A stretch of DNA of 64,000 nt from Phycisphaerae bacterium (GTDB taxonomy: Bacteria > Planctomycetota > Phycisphaerae > UBA1845), in assembly GCA_029260015.1 (NCBI GenBank), contig JAJDEB010000002.1, positions 62,001 to 126,000 on the forward strand, read 5' to 3'. How positions within the stretch are numbered: position 1 is the first letter of the stretch; each line of letters opens with the position of its first letter. The notes below the pieces were generated by a model. That model worked only from the letters and a program-made list of their open reading frames with translations, was not told where the DNA came from and made no database searches. The translations under genes were made by a program, and so were the position numbers. Of the stretch, positions 25,501 to 33,974 are shown in pieces.

Positions 25501-26878
25501 TGGTGAAACTGGTCACCGAGTCGTCGTTGGAGTTCAGCGCCCCAACCGTGATATGGTTCTTGGCGCCAGCTGGCGGCGCCGTCGTGTTGTACAAGTTGCC
25601 GCAACGCGTCGTCTGCCGTTCGTTACCATTCGCCCAAACGATTCGCATCGGCTCGCCCAGACTTCCGCGAGCGATCGCGTCGATCAACGCACCCGTCACA
25701 CCATAGTCACCGGTCCATTCACATGGGTAACCATTGGGCGCGGTGTTGGTTCCGATTGAGTTGTTGGCAATGACTGCCCCGAATGTATTGATAGCTGCGT
25801 TGTAGTCGGCTTCGAGATCGCCCGGATCAGTGTAAAGAAACCCTTCCATCAATCCGCCTGGTTGCTCGAACCCAAACGATTCGATCGTCACACCGGGAGC
25901 CATCCCGCGTAAATTTCCACTGCTGCCAGCCCCGTTTCCACCGACCGTACCCGCGACATGCGTGGAGTGGTCGGAAATTCCCGAAGTATCGCGCACAGTC
26001 GCGCGACCGCCAAAATCAGGATGCGATGCCAGCACTTCGCCGCCGTCATAAACCATCACCGTGACGCCCGAACCGTCGAGATTGTAGGGCGCCGCTTGCA
26101 CAGTGTTTGCTCCGGTGATGATCCGGTTGCTGTCGTTCATTTCGCTGAATTGCGGAAGGGGCGGCTCAAGATATTGAACCGAATCCTCGACAGCCAGCGC
26201 CTTAACGTTGGCGGCTGGCATCTCTACGACGAATCCATTGATCGAACGCATCAGCGATCGCACCCGGCCGCCATGCTTCTTAACGATCGCCGCTCCATGA
26301 TTCGTCAAATCGATATCGGAATGAAACAGCACATAGACCCCGACCACCGTAGTGTCATCGGCGCCAAATATGCGAGGTTCATCTTTGGACGTGACGGTGC
26401 GCCGCCCGCCAACCTTGCCCTCTTCAACCACCGCCCACGAATGAATCTCATCGCGCAGCAACGAGGCATGCAATTTCCAGTCTCGCTCCACCGACATCGA
26501 CGCCCGAAGCGACGTAACCGTGCGCAACGCATCCTGATCCACGCCGCCGTCGGCGATCGCCGCGAAGAACGCATTGTCTCCGACATAGTTCAAAAGCGAC
26601 AAGCCAGCCGCCTTGAGCTTTGCCCGCATCGCGTCATCAACTGGCGCATCAAACTGCACCACCACATGCTTTTGGTCAGCACGGTTTGCCGACAAAGCCT
26701 CAAGATCAACCAGCGCCTCCTGCGAAGTCTTTAACGTCGTAACAGCTTCGCCCGAACGCCAACGAATGCGTGAGGCCTCATGGCCAGCCACCTGCGCATC
26801 AACCGGCGAAACAACCGCCAACAAGCCAATCGCCAGAACCAACGCGCGCACCGACCCTACATTTTTGAGTTTGAACAT
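22535..26878 (-). CDS. Large secreted subtilisin-like protease with adhesion-type domains and dockerin-like end
   Basis: From the ATG at 26878 the protein is 1447 aa with signal peptide VRALVLAIGLLAVVSPVDAQ. A propeptide of about 230 residues precedes the S8 domain: Asp278 in VMVYDGGEV, His304 in HSTHVAGTVG, and the Ser in GTSMSSPTITG near residue 505. A convertase-type beta domain follows (IEQVFAASPMAGAWRVDIVG), then fibronectin-like modules, a cadherin-like VEYTPNPGYSGLDSFTF module, a MAM/immune-inhibitor-like domain (WTTEDMWEHGKP onward) and a C-terminal GDYDGDGDWDLVDMSAF cassette resembling dockerins. It is probably exported and attached to the surface or a matrix. GGAGG lies upstream. 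Confidence 0.88.
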   Translation of the reverse strand: MFKLKNVGSVRALVLAIGLLAVVSPVDAQVAGHEASRIRWRSGEAVTTLKTSQEALVDLEALSANRADQKHVVVQFDAPVDDAMRAKLKAAGLSLLNYVGDNAFFAAIADGGVDQDALRTVTSLRASMSVERDWKLHASLLRDEIHSWAVVEEGKVGGRRTVTSKDEPRIFGADDTTVVGVYVLFHSDIDLTNHGAAIVKKHGGRVRSLMRSINGFVVEMPAANVKALAVEDSVQYLEPPLPQFSEMNDSNRIITGANTVQAAPYNLDGSGVTVMVYDGGEVLASHPDFGGRATVRDTSGISDHSTHVAGTVGGNGAGSSGNLRGMAPGVTIESFGFEQPGGLMEGFLYTDPGDLEADYNAAINTFGAVIANNSIGTNTAPNGYPCEWTGDYGVTGALIDAIARGSLGEPMRIVWANGNERQTTRCGNLYNTTAPPAGAKNHITVGALNSNDDSVTSFTSWGPVDDGRIKPDISGPGCQSDGDNDVTSTSSSGGYTGKCGTSMSSPTITGLSALLLQDYRAHYPGDPDFRNSTLKAMLANTAQDVEQTGPDYKTGYGSVRIEPAINLMRAENFVEETVSQGDTYSLIIVVSPGDPELRVTLAWDDVPGTPNVDPVLVNDLDLQVFDPNGVRHFPWTLNPASPATPAVQNQEDHINNIEQVFAASPMAGAWRVDIVGFNVPQGPQPFSVAANPVLVNCSDAGIARFDRSKYACESEARVTVIDCGLNTDDLVIETVSVDVASSTEAGGETLLLTETAAASAAFVATIGFSTTDAVGVIHVTAGDSLTVTYIDADDGDGGVNVVVTDDAVVDCTPPVISNVQVGAVNPRDAALSFDTDESSFGSVSYGLSCGALTESSSGGLATSHSFGLTGLVDDTTYFFTLAATDEASNSASDDNGGSCYSFTTPEVPDFFSEQFTTGIDIQNSTITFTPNASVDFYDVCIEPIVALPTDPAGGTSVSLTDDGNSPFTPTQPVMLYGTAHATVYINANGNLTFDASDGDYTETFAEHFGEPRVAAVWDDLDPGDGGTVSYKSLADRAIVTYDAVPERSTSNSNTFQIEMFYDGRITISYLQIDVGDCITGLSGGTGLDPDFLETDLSGVGSCGPRPPFVSSESLLTEQNTPLTIDLDASDDGLPDPPATMTIRIETLPTGELRDSGDNHVIVLGDLPYTMVGGGNQVEYTPNPGYSGLDSFTFIANDGGVAPDGGDSTAATVEVLVGGPAAIYSWPLDTDPGWTTEDMWEHGKPLAIDGDPTGGFTGVNVYGFNLAGEYDNNMSQQHLTTTSIDCSNVASAELRFQRWLGVESSTYDHAEVEISNNGSTWVSIWEHSGSSLNESAWSLQTYDISDVADGEANVQIRWTMGSTDGSVTYHGWNIDDVEIWGIDTNACITPGDYDGDGDWDLVDMSAFTACFGTGRGQETGCSCGNLALPNEDIDVADWAVLSTFLGGP

Positions 26879-27159
26879 AACCAAGACATCCTCCAAACCG
26901 CTCAAGCGGCAGACCTCACAGGAATGCAATTAAGAAATTGAATGACCACCACAGCGAGATGAACTCAAACCGCGCGCAAACAAGCGCCCAAGAAAGAACG
27001 CCCCCTGCCCGGAGATTGCATCGCGCAAACCCCGATGATACCGGCCAATCGCAGCCGGAATCAAACAACTACCGCAGTTAATGTTGTCCAAAATGTATCT
27101 AGACGGAGTGATATTGATCGGAGATCGCCGAAGGCTGAATACCAATCTTGTTGGAAGAC

Positions 27160-27231
27160 AGCCGAGAAAGGGATTTGAACCCTCAACCTCAGCTTTACGA
27201 AAGCTGTGCTCTACCGTTGAGCTATCTCGGC
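27160..27231 (-). tRNA. tRNA-Thr (anticodon CGT)
   Basis: The minus strand folds as a cloverleaf: acceptor GCCGAGA/TCTCGGC, D-arm GCTC/GAGC, anticodon stem CAGCT/AGCTG with loop TTCGTAA (anticodon CGT, threonine), and T-arm GAGGG/CCCTT with loop TTCAAAT. Length is 72 nt with discriminator T; CCA is not encoded. A strong promoter stands upstream at 27282-27309. Confidence 0.93.
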
Positions 27232-27281
27232 GTTTGTCGGCGTGCGGTTTCTTGGATTGTGGATTGCACGGGACGAACTTA

Positions 27282-27309
27282 ATTATCGCATCCCGCTCGC
27301 AAGTGTCAA
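27282..27309 (-). promoter_or_regulatory. Promoter of tRNA-Thr
   Basis: Minus-strand TTGACA (27304-27309) and GATAAT (27282-27287) are 16 bp apart, close to the sigma-70 consensus. Transcription would begin near 27275, about 45 nt before the mature tRNA. Confidence 0.7.
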
Positions 27310-27418
27310 AGTCCCTTATTCCTTATCGCATGACCGATTGCGGGTGACGCCCTTCATGGATGGCTCAGCCGGATCGCCGGGGTTACGTTCCCTCCAATGT
27401 GCGATAACATCGCGACTT

Positions 27419-28276
27419 ATGGACACCCTGATCGTCTTAATCATCGGGCTGGCGGCTGGCTTGCTGGGCGGGCTGCTTGGAATCGGCGGAAGCGTTGTGA
27501 TGATCCCCGCCCTGACCGAAGCCCTCGGACCGCGCCCGCACCTCTATCAAGCGGCAGCAATGATCGTCAATTTCTTCGTGGTCGCGCCAGCACTCATCCA
27601 GCATGCCAAAGTCAAAGCCATTATCTTCCCCGTCGTCCGATCGATGGCCCCCGCGGCAGGCATCTGCGTCTTGCTTGGCGTGTGGACCAGCGAGCTTTCG
27701 ATGTTTCAAGGGTCGGGCCAATCGACGTTGATCCTGTTATTCGGCGTGTTCCTGCTTTGGGTAGCCGCTCGGCAAATTCTGGCTGTCTGGTCGCCACCGT
27801 TGAATCCGATGGACGCCGAAACTGCATCCAAACCAAGCGGGTGGCGAGCAGCGCTGCTGATCGGAGCGCCGATGGGTTTCGTCGCCGGCTTGCTTGGTGT
27901 GGGTGGCGGGGTGATTTGCGTACCGTTTCAAATGCGGTTCTTAAAGGTTCCGCTTCGACAGGCGATCGCCAACTCAGCCGCCACCATTCTATTATTGAGT
28001 TTGATCGGCGCGATCCTCAAAAACTCCGCGCTCGTGACTGGCCACAGCGATCTTGAACTGTCCGATTCGCTCAAGATCGCAGGCACGTTGATTCCGCCTG
28101 CGATCATCGGCAGCATGCTCGGTAGCCGCTTGACGCACATCCTTCCGATCAAGATTCTGCGGACCGCCCTGGTGCTGCTTCTTCTGACCGCCGCCGCCCG
28201 CATGATCATCATCAGCCAATCCATGCGCTCGACCGAATCAACGCTGCAAGCACACGCCATGCCAGAATCTAATTGA
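27419..28276 (+). CDS. TSUP-family membrane transporter (TauE/SafE-like)
   Basis: From the ATG at 27419 (MDTLIVLIIGLAAGLLGG) the protein is 285 aa with about eight membrane helices. The two inverted halves each carry the family glycine motif: GLLGGLLGIGGSVVMIPAL at about 14-32 and FVAGLLGVGGGVICVPFQ in the second half. TSUP proteins export or import sulfite, sulfonates or related organic anions; the substrate cannot be assigned. Upstream open codons to 27242 run into the tRNA region and are unlikely to be translated. No sulfur-metabolism genes are adjacent. Confidence 0.88.
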   Translation: MDTLIVLIIGLAAGLLGGLLGIGGSVVMIPALTEALGPRPHLYQAAAMIVNFFVVAPALIQHAKVKAIIFPVVRSMAPAAGICVLLGVWTSELSMFQGSGQSTLILLFGVFLLWVAARQILAVWSPPLNPMDAETASKPSGWRAALLIGAPMGFVAGLLGVGGGVICVPFQMRFLKVPLRQAIANSAATILLLSLIGAILKNSALVTGHSDLELSDSLKIAGTLIPPAIIGSMLGSRLTHILPIKILRTALVLLLLTAAARMIIISQSMRSTESTLQAHAMPESN

Positions 28277-28424
28277 CACATATCCGCTGCAATTCCTGCG
28301 CGTCCCATCCATTCTCCGCTGCCAACGGACCGTCCCCGCAAATCACCCGCAGGAGACGTTTTCCCCCTTCGCCGATAGGGCCAATGACAAGAAGTTGCAC
28401 TACGAAAAAAGGGAGGACGACCCC

Positions 28425-28631
28425 ATGAACGCAGTACCCAAACATCGCAAATGGATGATCGCTGTCACTGGCGGACTCGCGTTGTCGCTGGCGGGCGGAT
28501 GTGCTGAAGCCGAGGAATTTCGGGCCATCGCGTCCGGCCAGGTCCAGTCGGGCCTCACGTCGATCGTCACCGGACTGATCAATGGCGTGTTTGCCGTGAT
28601 TGAACCCGATCAAGTGACGGACGATCAATAG
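28425..28631 (+). CDS. Small lipoprotein of unknown function
   Basis: A 68-aa product from the ATG at 28425, with GGAGG nine bases upstream. MNAVPKHRKWMIAVTGGLALSLAGGC is a good lipoprotein signal (Cys26), leaving about 42 mature residues: AEAEEFRAIASGQVQSGLTSIVTGLINGVFAVIEPDQ. The mature part is an amphipathic helix followed by an acidic tail. No family recognised. The strong ribosome site and intact signal argue that it is real. Confidence 0.65.
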   Translation: MNAVPKHRKWMIAVTGGLALSLAGGCAEAEEFRAIASGQVQSGLTSIVTGLINGVFAVIEPDQVTDDQ

Positions 28632-28739
28632 GTCCGAGGAGCAGGTTTCAAAGCAGGCGAATCATGATTTCATGATTCGCGCAGGATTCGCCGCGCAGCA
28701 GGCATAACGTGCGCATTGGTGAATTTGAGCGCGACGCAG

Positions 28740-29258
28740 TTATGGTTTGAAAGAATCTTTACCGAGGCGAATCATCCGCTGCGGTGGGGTTTTGCTGTCG
28801 AATCGTTGAAATTCTTCGGCGATGATTCTGAAACCGCATTGAAGATAGCAGTCGAGCGCTGGTTTGTTATCGGGAAACACAACGAGTGAAAGCTTGCGGG
28901 CGCTGAATTCGAGAAACGCCTTGCGGGTCAGCAGGTGGGTCAGTTGAAGGCCCAACCCCTGACGACGCCGCTCAATATCGATGACGACATGCCCAATCCA
29001 TTGGTGCGAGGGATCGTCTTTCATGGGATTCAACTCGCCGTATCCACATGGACTCGATTCGTCGGGCTGAAAAAACAGGAACGGCTGACCTGACTTTCGC
29101 GTCCAGTTGACTACCTTAAACGGCGTCAACGGAAATTCGGTGCGTGGAGCAAGCCAGCGAAGTTGGGTGGGCGACTGAATCCACGAGGCCACGATCGGCG
29201 CATAAAGCGGATCGAACGGACGAAGTTCGCCGGCAGATTCATTCGGGGGCTGGGTCAA
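28740..29258 (-). CDS. GNAT-family N-acetyltransferase
   Basis: A 172-aa acetyltransferase: the acetyl-CoA motif is IGHVVIDIERRRQGLGLQLTHLL (R-x-x-G-x-G/A) at about 88-110, preceded by CGYGELNPM and followed by PDNKPALDCYLQCGFRIIAEE, the usual C-terminal N-x-x-A-x-x-Y motif. The substrate is unknown. The only plausible start is TTG at 29256-29258, which overlaps the stop of a small upstream frame (TTGA), so translation is probably coupled. Confidence 0.8.
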   Translation of the reverse strand: MTQPPNESAGELRPFDPLYAPIVASWIQSPTQLRWLAPRTEFPLTPFKVVNWTRKSGQPFLFFQPDESSPCGYGELNPMKDDPSHQWIGHVVIDIERRRQGLGLQLTHLLTRKAFLEFSARKLSLVVFPDNKPALDCYLQCGFRIIAEEFQRFDSKTPPQRMIRLGKDSFKP

Positions 29259-29452
29259 TGCTGGATGTCCTTTCTAAGGCGAGTCATGTTTCGCATGATC
29301 CGTTGCGACACCAGTCCCGTCAAAACAATGTGGCGGCGGCCATCTTCAAACGTTGCGAGGATGTATCCCTTGGAATCCGGTAATGTTCCGAACTCAACTT
29401 CGCCGATCCGCTGGCCCATTTGCTCGTTCTGGACGATAATCCGTATGCACAT
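29255..29452 (-). CDS. Small hypothetical protein coupled to the GNAT gene
   Basis: A 65-aa ATG-initiated frame (MCIRIIVQNEQMGQRIG, possibly from the second Met at residue 12) that ends inside the TTG start of the acetyltransferase. The middle FGTLPDSKGYILATFEDGRRHIVLTGLV looks like a small beta-sheet and the tail SQRIMRNMTRLRKDIQH is a basic helix. I recognise no family. The stop/start overlap and coherent composition support coding. Confidence 0.5.
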   Translation of the reverse strand: MCIRIIVQNEQMGQRIGEVEFGTLPDSKGYILATFEDGRRHIVLTGLVSQRIMRNMTRLRKDIQH

Positions 29453-29485
29453 GAACCTGCAAACAAAACCGATCGTAGTGAAGAA

Positions 29486-31639
29486 ATGACCGCACCGAAT
29501 ACCCCCAATGAGACATCCCGAAACCGCCGTCGCATCGCTATTCTGGTCTTGGTTATTCTCCTGTCAGCCAACCTTCCGGCATATGGCTATATCGGTCCGG
29601 GAGCAGGGTTCGCGGTGCTTGGCTCGTTTATGGTCTTCTTCGTCGCGATCCTGTCTGCGATCCTGACCCTGTTCACCTGGCCCATCCGCTGGGTCTTTCG
29701 ATCCATCCGAGGGCGCAAGACCTATCGCAATGCCAAGATCAAACGGGCGGTCATCGTCGGGCTCGACGGCATGGAGCCAACCCTCGTTGAAAAATACATC
29801 GCCGAAGGAAAAATGCCCAACCTCAAGAAACTCCGCGAACAGGGGTGTTACAAAAAACTCGGCACGACCCTGCCACCGCTAAGCCCCGTCGCGTGGTCCT
29901 CGTTCTTGACTGGTTGCAATCCCGGCAAACACAACATCTTCGACTTTCTGACCGTCGATCGCCGCAACTATCTGCCGACGCTTTCGAGCGTACACATCGG
30001 TGGATCGTCGAAAACATTAAAGCTCGGCAAGTACCTGATTCCCATTGGCAAACCAGCCATCCGTTTGCTGCGCAAAGGCAAGCCGTTTTGGAACTACCTC
30101 GGCGAGCACAATATCTTCTCCGACATCATCCGCGTACCGATCACCTTCCCTCCGGAAAAGTTTCGCGGGGTGCTGCTCAGCGCCATGTGCGTGCCCGACC
30201 TTCGCGGCAGCCAAGGGACGTTCAGCTTCTATTCGACGCAGAAAACCGACGAGCTGCCCTACACCGGCGGCGAGCAAATCCATGTGACACGAAATGGCAC
30301 TCGCGTCAAGTCGCATCTCATCGGACCCGAGAACAGCCTCCGCGTCGATGGCAGTGTGATGCAAGCGCCGTTCGAAGTGACGGTCACCAGCAAAGAGTCA
30401 GCCACCCTGTCGCTCTGCGGCGAAAAGATCGAACTTAAGTTAGACGAATACACACCGTGGATTCGCTTTCATTTCAAAGCCGCTCCAGGCATTAAGGTAC
30501 ACGGGATCTGTCAGTTTCTTCTCAAAAGCACCGAACCGGAATTCGAGCTGTACGTCACCCCACTGCAAATCGACCCGGAAAAACCGGCAATGCCGATCTC
30601 GCACCCGACGGTGTATTCAACGTACTTAGCCAAGTCGCAAGGTTCGTTTGCCACGCTGGGGCTGGCCGAAGATACCTGGGCGCTGAATGAACAAATTCTC
30701 GAGGACCCGTCGTTCCTCCATCAATGCACGGAAGCCGACAGCGAGCGCGAAGTCATGCTCGACGACGCCCTCAGCAAACTCAAACGCGGGCTCGTTTGCT
30801 GCGTGTTTGACGGCACCGATCGCATCCAGCACATGTTCTGGCGCTACATTGATAAGGATCACCCCGGCCACGATGGGTTCGGCGAAGTGCGATTGCGCAA
30901 TGCCATCCCCGATCTATACGAACGCATGGACAAGCTCGTCGGCAAAACGATGGCCAAGTGCGAACAAGACGACACCTTGCTAATGGTCATCAGCGACCAC
31001 GGTTTCAAAACGTTCCGCTATGGCATCGACATCAATCGCTGGCTGATCGACAACGGTTACATGGTTCTTAAGAAGCCAGCCGAAGGCGAGCGCTATCTTG
31101 CGACCGTCGATTGGTCCAAGACGAAAGCGTACGCGTTGGGCCTTGCGGGCATCTATCTGAATGTCGCCGGGCGAGAGAGTCAGGGAATCGTCACCGAGGG
31201 CAAGGAAGCCGACGAACTTCGCGCCGAACTCTGCGAAAAACTAAGCGGGCTTATCGATCCGCGGCGAAATGAAATTGCCGTCAACCGCGCGTACAGCGCT
31301 CGCCATTCATACAAAGGGCCTTATGCCGAACACGCGCCGGATATCATCGTCGGGTACAACGAAGGCTACCGCGTGTCATGGGAGGCAGCCGTCGGCGACG
31401 TCACCGACGAAATCTTCTGCGACAACACCAAAGCCTGGAGCGGTGACCACTGCATCGATCCGAAAATCGTGCCGGGGGTATTGTTCTGCAACAAACCGAT
31501 CGATGACGACAACCCGCGACTGCTCGACCTTGGCCCGACGGTGATGAAGCTATTCGGCGTCAACGTACCCAAGCACATGGACGGCAAGCCGCTAAACGTG
31601 CAAGTCAACGGCACTCCGCCGAAAGGAGCAGCCGCATGA
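29486..31639 (+). CDS. Membrane-anchored alkaline-phosphatase-superfamily (phosphodiesterase-type) protein
   Basis: From the ATG at 29486 (SD-like GTGAAGA) the protein is 717 aa. It begins with a signal-like helix (IAILVLVILLSANLPAYG), the motif YIGPGAGF and a second helix (MVFFVAILSAILTLFTW), placing the catalytic part outside the membrane. The type I phosphodiesterase core has VIVGLDGMEPTL (metal Asp), LSPVAWSSFLTGCNPGKHNIFDF with the Ser nucleophile, CVFDGTDRIQHMFWRY and VISDHGFKTFRYG (metal Asp-His). The substrate could be a nucleotide or a phosphodiester on a surface polymer. Its stop overlaps the next, homologous gene by 4 nt. Confidence 0.85.
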   Translation: MTAPNTPNETSRNRRRIAILVLVILLSANLPAYGYIGPGAGFAVLGSFMVFFVAILSAILTLFTWPIRWVFRSIRGRKTYRNAKIKRAVIVGLDGMEPTLVEKYIAEGKMPNLKKLREQGCYKKLGTTLPPLSPVAWSSFLTGCNPGKHNIFDFLTVDRRNYLPTLSSVHIGGSSKTLKLGKYLIPIGKPAIRLLRKGKPFWNYLGEHNIFSDIIRVPITFPPEKFRGVLLSAMCVPDLRGSQGTFSFYSTQKTDELPYTGGEQIHVTRNGTRVKSHLIGPENSLRVDGSVMQAPFEVTVTSKESATLSLCGEKIELKLDEYTPWIRFHFKAAPGIKVHGICQFLLKSTEPEFELYVTPLQIDPEKPAMPISHPTVYSTYLAKSQGSFATLGLAEDTWALNEQILEDPSFLHQCTEADSEREVMLDDALSKLKRGLVCCVFDGTDRIQHMFWRYIDKDHPGHDGFGEVRLRNAIPDLYERMDKLVGKTMAKCEQDDTLLMVISDHGFKTFRYGIDINRWLIDNGYMVLKKPAEGERYLATVDWSKTKAYALGLAGIYLNVAGRESQGIVTEGKEADELRAELCEKLSGLIDPRRNEIAVNRAYSARHSYKGPYAEHAPDIIVGYNEGYRVSWEAAVGDVTDEIFCDNTKAWSGDHCIDPKIVPGVLFCNKPIDDDNPRLLDLGPTVMKLFGVNVPKHMDGKPLNVQVNGTPPKGAAA

Positions 31640-33750
31640 TTTGGTACGCAATCCGTAGGGTGGGCCGTGCCCACCGCCGTTACGTTGCCGCACAAAATGG
31701 TGGTCACGGCCCACCCTACGCGCGCATCGCAGCATTAGTCCTTGCGCTTGTGTTCACCGGCGCGTGCAACGAATCTGCGCAACCTAAATCCAAAGGCAAA
31801 CAAGTCATCGTCCTCGGCTTCGACGGGATGGACCCCAAGCTCTCCGAAGAGATGATGAACCAAGGCATGCTGCCAAACTTCGCCAAGCTTGCAGAAACCG
31901 GCGGATTCAAACCGCTCGGCACCTCAACACCACCGCAAAGCCCCGTCGCATGGACAACCTTCACCACCGGTACCAACCCCGGTGAACACGGCATCTTCGA
32001 CTTCATCCATCGCGACCCGGACACCTATTCACCGAAATTCTCGACCTCGAATATCAGCTCGGGCGAAGTCTGGTCGATTCCGTGGGGACATTGGCAGCTA
32101 CCCGTATGGGGTGAAAGCACGCTGGCCATCGCACGCAACGGCCGAGCGTTCTGGGAATACCTCACCGAAGCCGGTATCAACGCCCACATCTACCGCATGC
32201 CAGCCAACTACCCGCCGTCTGATTCGCCCGGCCCGGGAGAGTTCCTCACACTCACAGACATGGGCACCCCCGATCTGACCGGTAGCCCGGGTACGTCATC
32301 GCTCTACACCACCGGTTCGACGCGAAAATTCAAGAATGTCGGTGGCGCAGAAACGTTTAACCTTGAAATGAATCCGGTCGGCGGCGACGTCGCAACGGGC
32401 GAGTTTCATGGACCACCTGACGCCTTGCTCAATCCGGAGAAAGCCAGCGACGTCGAACGGTATGAACCGCTCAAGGTTCCGTTCACCATCTATCGCAACA
32501 AAAAAACCGACTCGGCACTGATCGAATGGGACGGCGCTCGCGTGCTGCTCAAGAGCGGCGACTGGAGCGAATGGCAAACCATCAGCTTCGGGTTCGGACC
32601 AACCGTCGCGGGCACAGCCACCCAATCGATGTCGGGCAAGGTGCGCCTGTATTTGCGCCAGGTGCAACCGACCATCGAGCTTTACGTCACGCCGGTTCAG
32701 ATCGACCCCGAAGCGCCGGCAATGCCCATCAGTATTCCCAGCGACCTCTGCACGACCGTCGCCAAAGCCACCGGTTCATACTTCACGCAAGGGCTACCCG
32801 AAGACACCCAAGGCCTGCGGGCGGGCATCCTGACGCGCGACGAATTTCTCGAACATGCAAGGCTGATCTACGCCGAACGCCTCCGCCTGCTCGACTATGC
32901 TATCGAACATTACAGCGACGGTTTGCTGTTCTTCTACTTCGGAAGCACCGATCAGGTCGCGCATATGTTCTGGTCGGCGATGGCCGACTCGCACCCTGCG
33001 CTGACCGCAGAAGAAAGCGCCAAGTACAAAAACACCGTCCGCGAAGTGTACGTCGAAGTCGATAAAGCCCTCGGCAAAGTGATGGCGGCATTCCCCGACG
33101 CGACGATCATTTGCGTGTCCGACCACGGGTTCGCCGACTTCGACCGTGGCGTGAACCTCAACACGTGGCTGATCGAAAACGGTTACGCGAAACTCAAGCC
33201 CAACGGCAGCCGCAGCGATACCAGCGGGTTCGACTGGAGCGCAACACGAGCCTATGCTGTCGGGATCAACGGCTTGTACCTGAACATGAGGGGCCGCGAA
33301 AAACACGGTATCGTCAATCCGATCGACAAAGACGATCTGATGAACGAACTTCGCGAGAAGCTCAAGAACTTTCGCGACCCCGAAACCAATCGGTTGGCAA
33401 TCAAAGAAGTCTACTTTGCCGAAGAGGTCTACAAAGGCGACGAAATCATTCACGGTCCGGACATGCAGATTGGCTACGCCCTCGACTATCGATGCGGGTG
33501 GCCGACCGCACTCGGCGGATCGCCCAAGACCATGTTGCACGACAACAAGGAGGCATGGTGCAGCGACCACTGCATCGCGACCGACCTAGTACCGGGCGTG
33601 ATCTTCTCGAATCGCAAAGTGCTTTTGTCGAACCCCGATCTCGAAGACCTTGCCCCGTCGATCCTTACGGCATTTGAAATTTCACCGCCCGACAACATGA
33701 ATGGCGGCAACGTCTTAACCGCAACCGTCGCACAAGCAGAACAGGAGTAA
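31636..33750 (+). CDS. Alkaline-phosphatase-superfamily lipoprotein with REPIN-encoded N-terminal segment
   Basis: Paralogue of the preceding gene, 704 aa. The core keeps VIVLGFDGMDPKL, QSPVAWTTFTTGTNPGEHGIFDF (Ser nucleophile), YFGSTDQVAHMFWSA and CVSDHGFADFDRG. The lipoprotein signal LVLALVFTGAC lies unusually late, at about residues 35-45, because residues 7-28 are encoded by a palindromic repeat at 31655-31719. No in-frame start exists between repeat and signal, so the repeat must be translated. Compared with its paralogue it lacks transmembrane helices and is anchored by lipid. The two products may act as a pair on a periplasmic or surface substrate. Confidence 0.85.
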   Translation: MIWYAIRRVGRAHRRYVAAQNGGHGPPYARIAALVLALVFTGACNESAQPKSKGKQVIVLGFDGMDPKLSEEMMNQGMLPNFAKLAETGGFKPLGTSTPPQSPVAWTTFTTGTNPGEHGIFDFIHRDPDTYSPKFSTSNISSGEVWSIPWGHWQLPVWGESTLAIARNGRAFWEYLTEAGINAHIYRMPANYPPSDSPGPGEFLTLTDMGTPDLTGSPGTSSLYTTGSTRKFKNVGGAETFNLEMNPVGGDVATGEFHGPPDALLNPEKASDVERYEPLKVPFTIYRNKKTDSALIEWDGARVLLKSGDWSEWQTISFGFGPTVAGTATQSMSGKVRLYLRQVQPTIELYVTPVQIDPEAPAMPISIPSDLCTTVAKATGSYFTQGLPEDTQGLRAGILTRDEFLEHARLIYAERLRLLDYAIEHYSDGLLFFYFGSTDQVAHMFWSAMADSHPALTAEESAKYKNTVREVYVEVDKALGKVMAAFPDATIICVSDHGFADFDRGVNLNTWLIENGYAKLKPNGSRSDTSGFDWSATRAYAVGINGLYLNMRGREKHGIVNPIDKDDLMNELREKLKNFRDPETNRLAIKEVYFAEEVYKGDEIIHGPDMQIGYALDYRCGWPTALGGSPKTMLHDNKEAWCSDHCIATDLVPGVIFSNRKVLLSNPDLEDLAPSILTAFEISPPDNMNGGNVLTATVAQAEQE
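31655..31719. repeat. REPIN-like inverted pair inside a coding sequence
   Basis: Two 21-bp units, one at 31655-31675 starting GTAGGGTGGGCCGTGCC and its inverse at 31699-31719, differ at one base. They belong to the same GTAG-headed class as the pair at 6399-6476 but with a different core. The 65-bp element keeps the reading frame open and encodes an Arg/His/Gly-rich stretch (RRVGRAHRR and NGGHGPPYAR). Confidence 0.82.
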
Positions 33751-33758
33751 CCCAAACG

Positions 33759-33947
33759 ATGGCCACCAAAATCAAAATCGAATCGTCGCTCTACGACCGC
33801 GTCGCCAAAGTCGCCGACATCGCCGGATACGCCAACGCCGAAGAGTTCATCACCCACATGATCGAAAAAGAACTCGCCAAGTTAGAGTCAGCCGGCTCAC
33901 CGGAAGAAGTCACCGAACGTCTCAAAGGACTCGGATACCTCGAGTAA
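33759..33947 (+). CDS. Small ribbon-helix-helix-like protein of the phosphatase operon
   Basis: A 62-aa product, 8 nt after the second phosphatase-like gene, with AGGAG upstream. Residues 3-42 (TKIKIESSLYDRVAKVADIA, then ANAEEFITHMIEKELAKL) have the strand-helix-helix pattern of ribbon-helix-helix proteins. The tail VTERLKGLGYLE resembles the L-x-x-LGY motif that follows the catalytic domain in many sulfatase-superfamily proteins, including LARLESLGYVGG in the protein at 61756. Either it is an operon regulator or a stand-alone version of that tail. Function unknown. Confidence 0.7.
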   Translation: MATKIKIESSLYDRVAKVADIAGYANAEEFITHMIEKELAKLESAGSPEEVTERLKGLGYLE

Positions 33948-33974
33948 TCAATCGGCTAGGACAACGGCCTCTCA

